Below, piece after piece: positions 1-12,544 of a stretch of 64,000 bases of DNA. Source of the DNA: Arenimonas sp. (GTDB taxonomy: Bacteria; Pseudomonadota; Gammaproteobacteria; Xanthomonadales; Xanthomonadaceae). Position 1 is the first letter of the stretch, and each line of letters opens with the position of its first letter. The notes under the pieces are model-generated. The model was not told where the DNA came from. It did no database searches and saw only the letters and a list, made by a program, of their open reading frames with translations. The position numbers and the translations under genes were made by a program. The stretch spans positions 45,558-109,557 of the forward strand of contig NZ_JALHQI010000002.1 in the NCBI RefSeq assembly GCF_022842045.1, written 5' to 3'.

Positions 1-228
1 GCCCTGTTCGTACAGCAGGCCGCGGATCTGGCGGATCATCAGCACGTCGTGGCGCTGGTAGTAGCGGCGGTTGCCGCGGCGCTTCACCGGCTTGAGGCTG
101 GTGAACTCGGTTTCCCAGTAGCGCAGCACGTGCGGCTTGACGTCGCAGAGCTCGCTGACCTCACCAATGGTGAAGTAGCGCTTCGCCGGGATCGGCGGAA
201 GTTCCCGATTACTGCCCGGATCCAGCAT
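1..228 (-). CDS. MerR-family regulator (C-terminus cut by window edge)
   Basis: The visible 76 residues are the N-terminal half of a MerR-type DNA-binding protein. The sequence [20 protein letters not shown] around residues 18-37 is the winged-helix recognition motif, followed by the wing KRRGNRRYY and the start of a helix ending LLYEQG. The ATG at 228 lies inside the end of ihfA (20-base overlap), so the two are probably translated together. In xanthomonads a MerR-like gene follows ihfA in this position. No effector domain is visible, so the ligand is unknown. Confidence 0.85.
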   Translation of the reverse strand, partial: MLDPGSNRELPPIPAKRYFTIGEVSELCDVKPHVLRYWETEFTSLKPVKRRGNRRYYQRHDVLMIRQIRGLLYEQG

Positions 229-508
229 ACGCCTCCACTCGCTCCTTCAGCTTCTGTCCTGGACGGAAGGTGACGACGGTGCGGGCGGAGATGGGGATCT
301 CCTCGCCGGTCTTGGGGTTGCGGCCGGGCCGCTGGTTCTTCTGGCGCAGGTCGAAATTCCCGAAGCCCGACAGCTTTACCTGCTGCCCACGCTCCAGCGC
401 TTCCCTCAACGCATCGAAGAAGGAGTCGACGAATTCCTTGGCCTCGCGCTTGTTCAAGCCAACCTGCTCGAACAGCCGCTCCGCCATCTCGGCCTTTGTC
501 AGTGCCAT
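209..508 (-). CDS. ihfA: Integration host factor alpha subunit
   Basis: This 99-residue protein is full length for IhfA. It makes one half of the IHF heterodimer that bends DNA in recombination, replication and promoter architecture. The start [20 protein letters not shown] and the DNA-binding arm [20 protein letters not shown] with the intercalating proline (NPKTG) are typical of the alpha chain. It lies 34 bases after pheT, as in other gammaproteobacteria, and its 3' end overlaps the merR-like gene. The IHF beta gene is not in the window. Confidence 0.97.
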   Translation of the reverse strand: MALTKAEMAERLFEQVGLNKREAKEFVDSFFDALREALERGQQVKLSGFGNFDLRQKNQRPGRNPKTGEEIPISARTVVTFRPGQKLKERVEAYAGSGQ

Positions 509-542
509 AACATCCCCTGTACCCCGCCGTTGCCGGCGGCCA

Positions 543-4367
<3,825 letters not shown>

Positions 4368-4380
4368 GGTTCAGTCCTCC

Positions 4381-4584
4381 TCAGAGATAGGGCAGCTGGC
4401 GCATCAGGCGACCGGAATCCTCGGCGCGGACGTGGTTCGTCTGGCGGAGGTTACGCTTACGCTTGGTGGCCTTCTTGGTGAGGATGTGGCTACGGTTGGC
4501 GTGGCCAGCCTTGAACTTGCCGGAAGCAGTTTTCCGGAAGCGCTTGGCGGCCGCCCGATTGGTCTTGATCTTGGTCTTGGCCAT
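4381..4584 (-). CDS. rpmI: 50S ribosomal protein L35
   Basis: This 67-residue, lysine/arginine-rich protein starts [16 protein letters not shown] and carries the L35 signature around [17 protein letters not shown]. It is a structural protein of the large ribosomal subunit. It sits between infC and rplT, the conserved order. An AAGGGAT Shine-Dalgarno sequence precedes the ATG. Its leader is the candidate site for L20-mediated translational control known from other bacteria; I could not fold it here. Confidence 0.97.
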   Translation of the reverse strand: MAKTKIKTNRAAAKRFRKTASGKFKAGHANRSHILTKKATKRKRNLRQTNHVRAEDSGRLMRQLPYL

Positions 4585-4868
4585 GGGAGATCCCTTCTTG
4601 GGTTCGTTGTTTACTGACCTGGGCGGTGGCTTGCGCCACGCTTTCCTTCCTGCCCTTGTCGGCTTATAAGTCTATGATTTCCCTACGGAAACCATGACAG
4701 GTCCATGACGGCTTCGCCCGATGAACCGGGCCCGGATGCCGCACCGGGTGCCCGCCGGAAGCCGGCGAGCCGCGAATTATGCAACAAAATGAGCGACTTG
4801 TGTAGGAGGGACTTTAGTCCCGAAGCTCTCTGCGGGAGACTTCGGGACTGAAGTCCCTCCTACAGGGG
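4585..4868 (-). other. infC-rpmI intergenic leader
   Basis: This 284-base stretch holds no gene. It contains the hairpin repeat at 4801-4864 next to the infC stop, then about 215 bases leading to rpmI. The AT-rich patch near 4670-4685 (minus strand CATAGACTTATAAG) could hold a -10 element for an internal rpmI-rplT-pheST promoter, but no convincing -35 was found. By analogy with other gammaproteobacteria it may carry the L20 translational operator; this is inference. Confidence 0.4.
4801..4864. repeat. REP-like inverted repeat, copy 1
   Basis: Two 25-base arms (4801-4825 and 4840-4864) begin TGTAGGAGGGACTT and match as an inverted repeat with one T/C difference, separated by a 14-base loop. 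The same 25-base arm occurs at 27386-27447. The form (GTAGGAG, short spacer, GTCCCGA) resembles the intergenic REP-like palindromes of xanthomonads and pseudomonads that are mobilised by RAYT transposases. Copy 1 begins 4 bases after the infC stop and may trim or stabilise the infC 3' end. Confidence 0.85.
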
Positions 4869-5396
4869 TCATTTCTTCTTCGGGGCGACCATCATGATCA
4901 TCTGGCGGCCCTCGAGGCGGGGGCGCTGCTCGATGACCACTTCATCGGCCAGGTCGGCCTCGATGCGCTTGGCCATTTCCATGCCCAGCTCCTGGTGGGC
5001 CATCTCGCGGCCCTTGAAGCGGATGTTGACCTTGACCTTGTCGCCTTCCTCGAGGAAGCGACGCAGGTTGCGCAGCTTGATGTTGTAGTCGCCGTCGTCG
5101 GTGGTCGGGCGGAACTTGAGTTCCTTGATCTCGACGATCTTCTGCTTCTTCTTGGCCGCGTTGGCCTTCTTCTGCAGGTCGAACTTGTACTTGCCGTAAT
5201 CCATGATCCGGCACACCGGCGGATCGGCGGTGGGCTGGATTTCCACCAGGTCCACGCCCGATTCCTCGGCCAGCGCGATCGCTTCGTCGCGCGTCAGCAC
5301 ACCGACCATCTCGCCGTCCAGGCCGATCACGCGCACGCGCGGGACCCGGATCTCGAGGTTCTTGCGGTTGCCCTTGTCTGTAGATGAAGTATTGAT
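4869..5396 (-). CDS. infC: Translation initiation factor IF-3 (ATC start codon)
   Basis: IF-3 binds the 30S subunit and rejects non-canonical start codons. The product, 175 residues from the start chosen, has the IF3 N-domain ([20 protein letters not shown]), linker, and C-domain ending [13 protein letters not shown]. There is no ATG, GTG or TTG in frame between the upstream stop (5439-5441) and a GTG at 5336. Using that GTG would delete the conserved residues [11 protein letters not shown]. The ATC at 5394-5396 has AGGA 8 bases upstream and yields the family N-terminus. Rare AUU/AUC/AUA starts of infC underlie IF3 autoregulation in other bacteria. It lies 42 bases after thrS. Confidence 0.95.
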   Translation of the reverse strand: MNTSSTDKGNRKNLEIRVPRVRVIGLDGEMVGVLTRDEAIALAEESGVDLVEIQPTADPPVCRIMDYGKYKFDLQKKANAAKKKQKIVEIKELKFRPTTDDGDYNIKLRNLRRFLEEGDKVKVNIRFKGREMAHQELGMEMAKRIEADLADEVVIEQRPRLEGRQMIMMVAPKKK

Positions 5397-5438
5397 TCGA
5401 TTGATCCTATTGAGTGAAACCCGAACCGGACGCCTGCA

Positions 5439-7346
5439 TCAGGCGACCGGGCCATTCTCCGCGCGCAGCTTGTCGAGGAAGCCCTGCAGCGACATCGTCC
5501 CCAGGTCCTCCCCGGACCGCGTGCGCACCGCGATCATCCCATTTTCCTTCTCGCGGTCGCCAACGACCAGCAGGTAGGGGACTTTCTGCAGCGTGTGCTC
5601 GCGGATCTTATAGCCGATCTTCTCGTTCCGCAAATCGGCCTGGACCCGGAAGCCTTGATTCACAAGGGTTTTCCGGACCTCCTCGACCCAGTCGGCCTGG
5701 GCGTCGGTGATGTTCATCACCACCGCCTGCACCGGGGCCAGCCAGGCCGGGAAGGCGCCCGAGTGGTTCTCGATCAGGATGCCGATGAAGCGCTCCATGG
5801 AGCCCACGATGGCGCGGTGCAGCATCACCGGGTGCCGCTTGGTGGAGCTTTCGTCCACGTACTCGGCGCCCAGGCGGGCCGGCATCATGAAGTCGACCTG
5901 CATGGTGCCCAGCTGCCAGGTGCGGCCGATGGCGTCCTTGAGGTGGTACTCGATCTTGGGGCCGTAGAAGGCGCCCTCGCCCGGCAGCTCCTCCCAGGCC
6001 ACGCCGCAGGCCGACAGGGCGGCGCGCAGGGCGGCCTCGGCCTTGTCCCAGGTGGCGTCGTCGCCCAGGCGGTTCTCGGGGCGCAGGGCGATCTTGATCT
6101 GCACGTCCTGGAAGCCGAAGTCCTCGTAGACCTTCAGGGCCTGGCGGTGGAAGGCGGTGACCTCGGCCTCGACCTGGTCCGGGGTGCAGAACACATGGCC
6201 GTCGTCCTGGGTGAAGCCGCGCACGCGCAGGATGCCGTGCAGCGCGCCCGAGGGCTCGTTGCGGTGGCAGGCGCCGAACTCGCCGTAGCGGATCGGCAGG
6301 TCGCGGTAGCTGTGCAGGCCCTGGTTGAACACCTGCACGTGGCCCGGGCAGTTCATCGGCTTGAGCGCATAGGTGCGCTTCTCGGACTCGGTGAAGAACA
6401 TGTTCTCCTTGTAGTTGTCCCAGTGGCCGGACTTCTTCCACAGGGAAACGTCGAGGATCTGCGGGCAGCGCACTTCCTGGTAGCCCGACGCGCGATACAC
6501 GCGGCGCATGTACTGCTCGACCACCTGCCAGAGCTGCCAGCCCTTGGGATGCCAGAACACCAGGCCCGGGGCCTCCTCCTGGATGTGGAAGAGCTCGAGC
6601 TGCTTCGCGATCTTCCGGTGGTCGCGCTTCTCGGCTTCCTCGAGCTGGGTCAGGTAGGCCTTGAGGTCCTTGTCGTTGAGCCAGGCGGTGCCATAGATGC
6701 GGCTGAGCATCTGGTTGTTGTGGTCGCCGCGCCAGTAGGCGCCCGCTACCTTCATCAGCTTGAACGCGCGCAGCTTGTCGGTGCCCGGCACGTGCGGGCC
6801 GCGGCAGAGGTCGGTGAACTCGCCCTGCGAGTAAAGCGACAGGTCCTCGGTGGCCGGGATGGATTCGATGATCTCGGCCTTGTAGTGCTCGCCCAGGCCC
6901 TTGAAGAAGGCCACGGCCTCGTCGCGCGACTTCACGCTGCGGGTGACCGGCAGGGCTTCCTTGACGATCTTCTGCATCTCCGCCTCGATGGCGGGCAGGT
7001 CTTCGGGCGTGAACGGGCGCTCATAGGCGAAGTCGTAGTAGAAGCCGTTGTCGATGACCGGGCCGATGGTGACCTGGGTGCCCGGGAACAGGCGCTGCAC
7101 GGCCTGGGCCAGCAGGTGCGCGGTGGAATGGCGCAGCACGTCCAGCGCGTCGGGGTGCTTCTCGGTCACGATCTCGAGCGAGGCGTCGCTCTCGATGCGG
7201 AAGCTGGCGTCCACCAGCCTGCCGTCGACCTTGCCGCCGAGCGCGGCCTTGGCCAGGCCGGCGCCGATGGAGGCGGCGACTTCGGCGACGGTGACCGGGT
7301 GTTCGAACGGACGCTGGCTGCCGTCGGGTAGCGTGATCTTGATCAT
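5439..7346 (-). CDS. thrS: Threonyl-tRNA synthetase
   Basis: The start chosen is [20 protein letters not shown] at 7346, giving 635 residues, the usual length. An upstream in-frame start at 7382 adds 12 codons and lies in the leader terminator region. Domains in order are TGS (1-65), the second additional/editing domain with [10 protein letters not shown], the class II core with zinc-site residues in MNCPGH and motif 2 around [11 protein letters not shown], and an anticodon-binding domain. It charges tRNA-Thr. It is the first gene of the run thrS-infC-rpmI-rplT-pheST-ihfA and is preceded by a candidate attenuator. Confidence 0.97.
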   Translation of the reverse strand: MIKITLPDGSQRPFEHPVTVAEVAASIGAGLAKAALGGKVDGRLVDASFRIESDASLEIVTEKHPDALDVLRHSTAHLLAQAVQRLFPGTQVTIGPVIDNGFYYDFAYERPFTPEDLPAIEAEMQKIVKEALPVTRSVKSRDEAVAFFKGLGEHYKAEIIESIPATEDLSLYSQGEFTDLCRGPHVPGTDKLRAFKLMKVAGAYWRGDHNNQMLSRIYGTAWLNDKDLKAYLTQLEEAEKRDHRKIAKQLELFHIQEEAPGLVFWHPKGWQLWQVVEQYMRRVYRASGYQEVRCPQILDVSLWKKSGHWDNYKENMFFTESEKRTYALKPMNCPGHVQVFNQGLHSYRDLPIRYGEFGACHRNEPSGALHGILRVRGFTQDDGHVFCTPDQVEAEVTAFHRQALKVYEDFGFQDVQIKIALRPENRLGDDATWDKAEAALRAALSACGVAWEELPGEGAFYGPKIEYHLKDAIGRTWQLGTMQVDFMMPARLGAEYVDESSTKRHPVMLHRAIVGSMERFIGILIENHSGAFPAWLAPVQAVVMNITDAQADWVEEVRKTLVNQGFRVQADLRNEKIGYKIREHTLQKVPYLLVVGDREKENGMIAVRTRSGEDLGTMSLQGFLDKLRAENGPVA

Positions 7347-7383
7347 GGGTCTCTCATGCGGTCGCGCCCCGGGGGCGGACATG

Positions 7384-7406
7384 AAAAAAGGGCGCCGGGC
7401 GCCCTT
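7384..7406 (-). terminator. Intrinsic terminator inside the thrS leader (candidate attenuator)
   Basis: On the minus strand a stem GGGCGC/GCGCCC with a 3-base loop, extended by two A-T pairs, is followed directly by six T. It lies 37 bases before the thrS ATG and downstream of both the thrS promoter candidate and the separate tRNA-Val terminator. It is therefore positioned to stop transcription before thrS rather than end the tRNA transcript. Confidence 0.7.
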
Positions 7407-7433
7407 CGCGGATGGCGAGGCGCGGCGGGTCGG

Positions 7434-7457
7434 TCAGTGGGCGGCGGTAGTGCTCAT
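7434..7457 (-). CDS. Possible thrS leader peptide (MSTTAAH)
   Basis: A seven-codon frame ATG-AGC-ACT-ACC-GCC-GCC-CAC-TGA contains two consecutive threonine codons and ends 27 bases before the terminator stem. Tandem Thr codons at this place would suit ribosome-stalling attenuation of threonyl-tRNA synthetase. There is no clear Shine-Dalgarno sequence, and a short frame like this can arise by chance in GC-rich DNA. Confidence 0.3.
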   Translation of the reverse strand: MSTTAAH

Positions 7458-7513
7458 GTCGCACGCTCGGCGCCGGTTTCCCGGGGCCACCTTGCGGTTT
7501 CGTTGACGTGGCA

Positions 7514-7542
7514 AAGGTAGGCTCCGGCGCCCGCCAAGTCAA
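7514..7542 (-). promoter_or_regulatory. Sigma-70 promoter candidate for thrS operon
   Basis: TTGACT (7537-7542) and TACCTT (7514-7519) are separated by 17 bases on the minus strand. Transcription would start near 7507, giving a leader of about 160 bases that contains the small peptide frame and the terminator. The promoter lies downstream of the tRNA-Val terminator. Confidence 0.55.
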
Positions 7543-7570
7543 TGAATCCGCGGCTTCCGGGGCTGCAAGC

Positions 7571-7598
7571 AAAACGGCCAGGCGGGTGCCTGGCCGTT
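7571..7598 (-). terminator. Terminator of tRNA-Val
   Basis: On the minus strand ACGGCCAGGC and GCCTGGCCGT pair around a 4-base loop and are followed by TTTT. It begins about 30 bases after the tRNA-Val CCA end. Confidence 0.85.
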
Positions 7599-7626
7599 GC
7601 GTCCGTCGTGCACCTTCCGGGGAAGG

Positions 7627-7701
7627 TGGTGGGCGATACAGGGTTCGAACCTGTGACCCCTACCATGTCAAGGTAATGCTCTACCGCTGAGCTAATCGCC
7701 C
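7627..7701 (-). tRNA. tRNA-Val(GAC)
   Basis: The cloverleaf reads GGGCGATTAGCTCAGCGGTA at its 5' end. The anticodon loop TTGACAT has anticodon GAC, the T arm contains GGTTCGAACCC, and the acceptor stem closes as ATCGCCC with an encoded CCA (75 bases in all). It decodes GUC. Confidence 0.97.
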
Positions 7702-7713
7702 ACGAGGCCGCGC

Positions 7714-7742
7714 AGTATAACAAGGGGCCCCGGGCGGGCCAA
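7714..7742 (-). promoter_or_regulatory. Promoter of tRNA-Val
   Basis: TTGGCC (7737-7742), a 17-base spacer and TATACT (7714-7719) on the minus strand. The predicted start is about 6 bases before the tRNA 5' end. Confidence 0.7.
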
Positions 7743-7758
7743 GCCCCCGGGCTGGCCT

Positions 7759-7998
7759 TCAGCGGCACTCGCGCTCGCGGTCGGCGGCGGTGCGCAGGTC
7801 GCTGCGGGTGGCCGCGACGCTGATCTGGCAAGCCCGGTGCATCACGCGCTTGAACAGCCCCTCCCCCGGCCCGCCAGAGGTCGCTTCCACCCCGGCCGGC
7901 GCCGCCTCGCCCCCAGGCAGCGACGCCATCCCGGTCAGCAGGCCGCTGGACGCGATCAGGGCGACGGCCAATACGCCCCGCATTTCAATGGTTCCCAT
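7759..7998 (-). CDS. Small predicted exported protein
   Basis: I do not recognise this 79-residue protein. The start at 7998 (MGTIEMRGVLAVALIASSGL) has GGGGAG four bases upstream; a second ATG at 7983 is possible. A hydrophobic segment at about residues 7-24 looks like a signal peptide, followed by a low-complexity Gly/Ala/Pro stretch. The C-terminal part contains two cysteines (HRACQIS and the penultimate position, ECR), which could form a disulfide in the periplasm. It is downstream of uvrB on the same strand, separated by 125 bases. Confidence 0.55.
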   Translation of the reverse strand: MGTIEMRGVLAVALIASSGLLTGMASLPGGEAAPAGVEATSGGPGEGLFKRVMHRACQISVAATRSDLRTAADRERECR

Positions 7999-8123
7999 GG
8001 CACTCCCCGGCATGGGCGCCTGGCGGGGGCAACGAAGCCCGGGCCGATGGCGCTGGAACGGCGGGTCCCCACCCGCCTGGGTCCTGTTTTAGACCCCTGC
8101 CGGAAGTAATGCAAGCGCCCCGC

Positions 8124-10142
8124 TCAGGCCATCAGGCCCTGGGTACGCAAGCGGTGGATCTCGTCGCGGACCCGGGCCGCTTCCTCGAACTCCAGGTCCT
8201 GGGCGTGCTTGTGCATCCGGGCCTCGAGCTGCTTGAGGCGGGCCGCCAGCTGCGCCGGATCCAGCAGGGCGTAGTCGGTGCCGGCCTCGGCCACCTTGCG
8301 GCCCTTGCCCCGGCCCTTGGCCTCCTCGGGTTCGCTGCGGGCGCCCTCCATCACGTCCATGACGGCGCGCTGGATGCTGGTCGGGGTGATGCCGTGCTCG
8401 AGGTTGTACTCCTCCTGGCGCTGGCGCCGGCGGTCGGTCTCGTCGATCGCGGCCTTCATGGAATTGGTGATGCGGTCGGCGTAGAGGATGGCCTTGCCGC
8501 GCACGTTGCGGGCGGCACGGCCGATGGTCTGGATCAGCGAGCCGGTGGAGCGCAGGAAGCCCTCCTTGTCGGCGTCCAGGATCGCCACCAGCGAGACCTC
8601 GGGCATGTCCAGGCCCTCGCGCAGCAGATTGATGCCGACCAGCACGTCGAACACGCCCAGGCGCAGGTCGCGGATGATCTCGACGCGCTCCACCGTGTCC
8701 ACGTCGCTGTGCAGGTAGCGTACCTTGACGTCGTGCTCGGCCAGGTAGTCGGTGAGGTTCTCGGCCATCTTCTTGGTGAGCGTGGTGATCAGCACGCGGT
8801 CGCCCTGCTTCACCCGCGCGTGGATCTCGGACAGCACGTCGTCCACCTGGGTGGCCACCGGCCTGATCTCGACCTCGGGGTCGACCAGGCCGGTCGGGCG
8901 CACCAGCAATTCGACGATCTGGTCGCCGGATTTTTCCAGCTCGTATTTGCCGGGCGTGGCGGAGACGTAGATGCTGCGCGGCGCGCGGCGCTCCCACTCC
9001 TCGAATTTCAGCGGCCGGTTGTCCAGCGCCGACGGCAGCCGGAACCCGAACTCCACCAGGGTTTCCTTGCGCGAGCGGTCGCCCTTGTACATGGCGCCCA
9101 GCTGCGGGATGGTCACGTGCGATTCGTCGACCACCAGCAGCGCGTCCGGCGGCAGGTAGTCGAACAGGCAGGGGGGCGGCTCGCCCGGCATCTGGCCGGT
9201 GAGGTGGCGGCTGTAGTTCTCGATGCCCGAGCAGAAGCCGACCTCGGCCATCATCTCGATGTCGTACATGGTCCGCTGCTGCAGGCGCTGGGCCTCGAGC
9301 AGCTTGTTGGCCTTGTACAGCTCCTCCATGCGGGCGCTGAACTCGACCTTGATGGTCTCGATCGCGTCCAGCACCGTGCGGCGCGTGGTGACGTAGTGCG
9401 ACTTCGGGTAAAGCGTGTAGCGCTGGAGCTTGCGGGTGACGTGGCCGGTCAGCGGGTCGAACAGCGACACGCCTTCGATCTCGCCGTCGAAGAGCTGGAT
9501 GCGCAGCGCCTCGATCTCGGATTCGGCCGGGTGCACGTCGATGGTTTCGCCGCGCACGCGGAAGGCGCCGCGCACCAGCTCGGTCTCGTTGCGGCTGTAC
9601 TGCATCTCGGTGAGGCGCCGGATCAGCTCGCGCTGGTCGATGCGGTCGCCCTTGACCAGGTGCAACACCATCCGGAAGTACTCGTTCGGGTCGCCCAGGC
9701 CGTAGATGGCCGAGACGCTGGCCACCACCACCGCGTCGCGCCGCTCGAGCAAGGCCTTGGTCGCGGACAGGCGCATCTGTTCGATGTGCTCGTTGATGTT
9801 GCTGTCCTTCTCGATGAAGGTGTCGGTGCTGGGGATGTAGGCCTCGGGCTGGTAGTAGTCGTAGTAGCTGACGAAGTACTCGACCGCGTTGTGCGGGAAG
9901 AAGGACTTGAACTCGCCGTAGAGCTGGGCGGCGAGGGTCTTGTTGGGCGCCAGCACCAGCGTGGGCTTCTGCACGGCCTGGATGACGTTGGCGATGGTGT
10001 AGGTCTTGCCCGAGCCGGTGACGCCGAGCAGGGTCTGCTGCGCCAGGCCGGCCTCGAAGCCCTCGACCAGGCGCGCGATGGCCTGCGGCTGCTCGCCGGC
10101 GGGCTGGTAGGGCGCAGTCAACTGGAAACGATCGTCGGACAT
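8124..10142 (-). CDS. uvrB: Excinuclease ABC subunit B
   Basis: UvrB verifies damage and hands it to UvrC in nucleotide excision repair. The start [20 protein letters not shown] at 10142 gives 672 residues, the family length; an upstream ATG adding 18 residues overlaps the next gene. Visible are Walker A GVTGSGKT (residues 40-47), the beta-hairpin region ([16 protein letters not shown]), helicase motifs with DESH and QTIGRAARN, and the C-terminal UVR helix-loop-helix. It lies 50 bases after the kinase gene. Confidence 0.98.
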   Translation of the reverse strand: MSDDRFQLTAPYQPAGEQPQAIARLVEGFEAGLAQQTLLGVTGSGKTYTIANVIQAVQKPTLVLAPNKTLAAQLYGEFKSFFPHNAVEYFVSYYDYYQPEAYIPSTDTFIEKDSNINEHIEQMRLSATKALLERRDAVVVASVSAIYGLGDPNEYFRMVLHLVKGDRIDQRELIRRLTEMQYSRNETELVRGAFRVRGETIDVHPAESEIEALRIQLFDGEIEGVSLFDPLTGHVTRKLQRYTLYPKSHYVTTRRTVLDAIETIKVEFSARMEELYKANKLLEAQRLQQRTMYDIEMMAEVGFCSGIENYSRHLTGQMPGEPPPCLFDYLPPDALLVVDESHVTIPQLGAMYKGDRSRKETLVEFGFRLPSALDNRPLKFEEWERRAPRSIYVSATPGKYELEKSGDQIVELLVRPTGLVDPEVEIRPVATQVDDVLSEIHARVKQGDRVLITTLTKKMAENLTDYLAEHDVKVRYLHSDVDTVERVEIIRDLRLGVFDVLVGINLLREGLDMPEVSLVAILDADKEGFLRSTGSLIQTIGRAARNVRGKAILYADRITNSMKAAIDETDRRRQRQEEYNLEHGITPTSIQRAVMDVMEGARSEPEEAKGRGKGRKVAEAGTDYALLDPAQLAARLKQLEARMHKHAQDLEFEEAARVRDEIHRLRTQGLMA

Positions 10143-10192
10143 GCTCAGGGGGGCCTGCGGGGATCGGGGGGATTGTCGTCGAGGCGACGGGT

Positions 10193-11227
10193 TCAACGGC
10201 CGCCGGACAGCGGAAGGCCCAGGACACAGGTGTAGTGGGTGCCCGTGGCCAGGCTTTCAAGCCGCGCGCCCGGCCCGAAGTAATACGCCAGGCGCTGTGA
10301 AATCGAGCGCAGCGCGTGCCCGTTGCTCGGCGCATCGCGCCGCGGCAGGGTCGGGTTGCCGATGCTGATCTCGATCGAATCACGCTCGACGCGCGCGTCC
10401 ACGGTGATGCGGCCGCCCGCCGGCAGGCGGGCGATGCCGTGGTTCACGGCATTTTCCAGCAGCGGCTGGACCAGCAGCGAAGGCATGCGGTAGTCCAAAG
10501 GCAGGGCCGGGTCGAGTTGCCAGTCCACCTGCATCCGCTCGCCCAGGCGCAGGGCTTCGATGGCCAGGTAGCGGCGCGACAGCTCCAGTTCCTCGCCCAG
10601 CGTGGTGTCGCGGTCGCCGGCGGCCAGCGCCGCGCGGAACAGGTCGGACAGGTTCTCCACCGCGCGCTCTGCGCGCACCGGGTCGATGCGCACCAGGCTG
10701 GCGATGGAGTTGAGCGAGTTGAACAGGAAATGCGGGCGGATGCGGGCCTGCAGGGCATCGAGCGAGGCGCGGGCACTGGCCTCCACCTGCGCGCTCCATT
10801 GCTCGAGCACGTAGAAATAGCGAAGGACGCAGGCGCCGAGGATGCCCGCCAGCAGCGTGATGCTGGGGATGCCTGCCGGGCCCTGCCCCGCCGAGAACGC
10901 CGGCAGCAGGCTGCCCGACGCGAGCTCGCGCACGGCCCACGCGAAGCCCGCGGTGACGGCCATTGGCAACGCCACGGCGGCAGGCACACCCAGCGCCCGC
11001 GGCCAGTTCGACAGCGGGCGGCGCAGTTGGCACAGCAGCACGCAGCTGACCAGGGTGGTCCAGAGCGCGAAGGCGCTGGCCGCCAGGAAACGGTCGGCAT
11101 CGAATCCGGCGGGGGCGGTCGAGGCCAGCGCCACGGCCACGACGATCAGTTCGGTGGCGAACAGCACCGTCAGCAGCCGCGGTAACCGGCAAAGGTCGGG
11201 AAGCCAGGGCTCGGCGGAGGGACGCAT
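10193..11227 (-). CDS. AlgZ/FimS/LytS-type sensor histidine kinase
   Basis: The start [20 protein letters not shown] at 11227 gives 344 residues. Four or so membrane segments occupy residues 15-140. A His_kinase (PF06580) domain follows, with the phosphoacceptor in [17 protein letters not shown] (His166), the N box [12 protein letters not shown] and a G box near [12 protein letters not shown]. In Pseudomonas the FimS(AlgZ)-AlgR pair controls the fimU-pilVWXY1Y2E minor pilin operon. Here the kinase gene is divergent from a pseudopilin gene and about 1 kb from the pil operon, but no LytTR response regulator gene is present: uvrB follows directly. Confidence 0.88.
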   Translation of the reverse strand: MRPSAEPWLPDLCRLPRLLTVLFATELIVVAVALASTAPAGFDADRFLAASAFALWTTLVSCVLLCQLRRPLSNWPRALGVPAAVALPMAVTAGFAWAVRELASGSLLPAFSAGQGPAGIPSITLLAGILGACVLRYFYVLEQWSAQVEASARASLDALQARIRPHFLFNSLNSIASLVRIDPVRAERAVENLSDLFRAALAAGDRDTTLGEELELSRRYLAIEALRLGERMQVDWQLDPALPLDYRMPSLLVQPLLENAVNHGIARLPAGGRITVDARVERDSIEISIGNPTLPRRDAPSNGHALRSISQRLAYYFGPGARLESLATGTHYTCVLGLPLSGGR

Positions 11228-11390
11228 GGCCCGATTATGCCCGGTCGGCCCGGCGAATCGACTGACGCCGGGTCGGCCACGTGCGTGGCCCTGCCGCGGA
11301 AAACCCGTGCCCGTGCGCGCGGCACCTGCCGATGCCGCGCCAGCGCCGCCCGGCCAAGACTGGCGGCCTCCGCACCCTGTCGAGGACGCC

Positions 11391-11921
11391 ATGCCCACCG
11401 ACCCAAGGGGCTTCAGCCTGCTTGAACTGATGACGGCGCTGGTCGTGTCGGCCGTGCTGATGGCGGCGGCGGCTCCGCCGCTGGCCGCGCTGGCCGAACA
11501 GCAGCGCGCCAGCGCCATGGCCAACCAGGTGCTGGGGCTGCTTCATGCCGGCCGGCTGCAGGCGATCACCCGAGGGCAGACGGTGTCCGTGTGCCCCAGC
11601 CGGGACGGCCGCCACTGCGGGGCAATGGATCTGTGGTCGGATGGGATGCTGGTGCAGGTCGAGCCCCGCGGCGCCCGCGCATCGCCGCAGGTGGTCCGCA
11701 GCCTGGGGGCGGCCGAATTGCGCGGCCTGCGACTGGTGGCCTCGCGGGGCCGCACGGCAGTTGCGTTCCGGCGGGACGGGCGCGCCGCGGGCACCAACCA
11801 GACCCTGAGCCTGTGCAGCCGCGATGGCCGGCTGCTGCGCGAGATCATCGTCAGCAACACCGGCCGCGGCCGGGTGGGCACGCCTGCGCCAGGCACGCGC
11901 TGCCCGGGCCCGCCCACCTGA
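11391..11921 (+). CDS. GspH/FimT-family pseudopilin
   Basis: This 176-residue protein starts MPTDPRGFSLLELMTALVVS with GAGGA just upstream. The short basic leader and GFSLLE processing site (glycine before the mature Phe, Glu at mature position 5) mark a type IV prepilin cleaved by PilD. The C-terminal half (GspH/FimT domain) contains cysteine pairs around VCPSRDGRHC and SLCSRDG. It is a monocistronic second FimT-like gene, on the opposite side of tRNA-Asn from the main minor pilin operon and divergent from the AlgZ-like kinase. Confidence 0.88.
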   Translation: MPTDPRGFSLLELMTALVVSAVLMAAAAPPLAALAEQQRASAMANQVLGLLHAGRLQAITRGQTVSVCPSRDGRHCGAMDLWSDGMLVQVEPRGARASPQVVRSLGAAELRGLRLVASRGRTAVAFRRDGRAAGTNQTLSLCSRDGRLLREIIVSNTGRGRVGTPAPGTRCPGPPT

Positions 11922-11942
11922 GAGCGCGTCGCGGCGTTTTCC

Positions 11943-11970
11943 TTGACCCCGGGCGCTGGCCGGGTAAAAT
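11943..11970 (+). promoter_or_regulatory. Promoter of tRNA-Asn
   Basis: TTGACC (11943-11948), 16-base spacer, TAAAAT (11965-11970). The start would fall near 11977, three bases before the mature tRNA. Confidence 0.85.
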
Positions 11971-11979
11971 GCGCATCCC

Positions 11980-12056
11980 GCCCGAATAGCTCAGCCGGTT
12001 AGAGCACTTGACTGTTAATCAGGGGGTCGTTGGTTCGAGTCCAACTTCGGGCGCCA
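11980..12056 (+). tRNA. tRNA-Asn(GTT)
   Basis: A 77-base cloverleaf with acceptor GCCCGAA/TTCGGGC, D arm AGCTCAGCCGGTTAGAGC, anticodon loop with GTT, T arm GTTCGAGTCC and encoded CCA. It decodes AAC and AAU. Confidence 0.97.
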
Positions 12057-12062
12057 CATGCG

Positions 12063-12090
12063 AAAAGGCCTGCCAGTCGGCAGGCCTTTT
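12063..12090. terminator. Bidirectional terminator between tRNA-Asn and pilE
   Basis: AAGGCCTGCC and GGCAGGCCTT pair around AGTC, flanked by A-runs on the left and T-runs on the right (TTTTCTTTT). It ends the tRNA-Asn transcript on the plus strand. Read on the minus strand it also has a T4 tail 24 bases after the pilE stop, so it can terminate the pilus operon. Confidence 0.85.
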
Positions 12091-12113
12091 CTTTTGCGCC
12101 GGGCGTGGCCCGG

Positions 12114-12518
12114 TTACCAGCATTCGCCCACCGAAGCCGCGCTCACGCCCTTGGTGCCGGCCTGGTTGAGCGTGAAGTTGCCGCAACGGTCACCCGTCTG
12201 GTTGTTCACCGGGGTGGCGGTCAACGTGAAGGTGTTCTGCGCCCGCACCGCCGCGATGTTGTAGAAGGCCGCGCCTTGTTGGGGCGAGCGGGTCAGCCTG
12301 GCGGGGATCACGTAGGTGGTGTAGTTGGCGTTGATGGTGTGCCAGCGCTCGAGGTTTTGCGCCAGCTCCGCCAGATCGGCGGTAGCCTGCGCCCGCCGCG
12401 CCTTGCGCACGCTCTCGACGTAACTGGGATAGGCGATGGCGGCCAGCACGCCGATCACGATGATCACGATCATCAACTCGATGAGGGTGAATCCGCCTTG
12501 GGGCCTAAGCTTGTTCAT
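12114..12518 (-). CDS. pilE: Type IV pilin-like minor pilin PilE
   Basis: This 134-residue prepilin starts MNKLRPQGGFTLIELMIVII. The G/FTLIE processing site and hydrophobic N-terminal helix are classic, and two cysteines near the C-terminus (GDRCGN, GECW) can form the pilin disulfide loop. The size fits PilE-type minor pilins that prime pilus assembly with PilVWX and PilY1, rather than a major pilin. It is the last gene of the cluster, 26 bases after pilY1, with a GAGGAG ribosome-binding site and a terminator beyond. Confidence 0.92.
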   Translation of the reverse strand: MNKLRPQGGFTLIELMIVIIVIGVLAAIAYPSYVESVRKARRAQATADLAELAQNLERWHTINANYTTYVIPARLTRSPQQGAAFYNIAAVRAQNTFTLTATPVNNQTGDRCGNFTLNQAGTKGVSAASVGECW

Positions 12519-12544
12519 TCGTCGCTCCTCTCAAGTCAGGCAAG

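Noticed and set aside
8061..8100. GGCGGGT/ACCCGCC hairpin after uvrB as terminator
   Set aside because: The stem is good but no T-run follows on the minus strand, so it was not called.
11943..11956. TTGACC upstream of tRNA-Asn as an FNR-type half-site
   Set aside because: The second half-site is missing and the hexamer is part of an ordinary sigma-70 promoter with TAAAAT.
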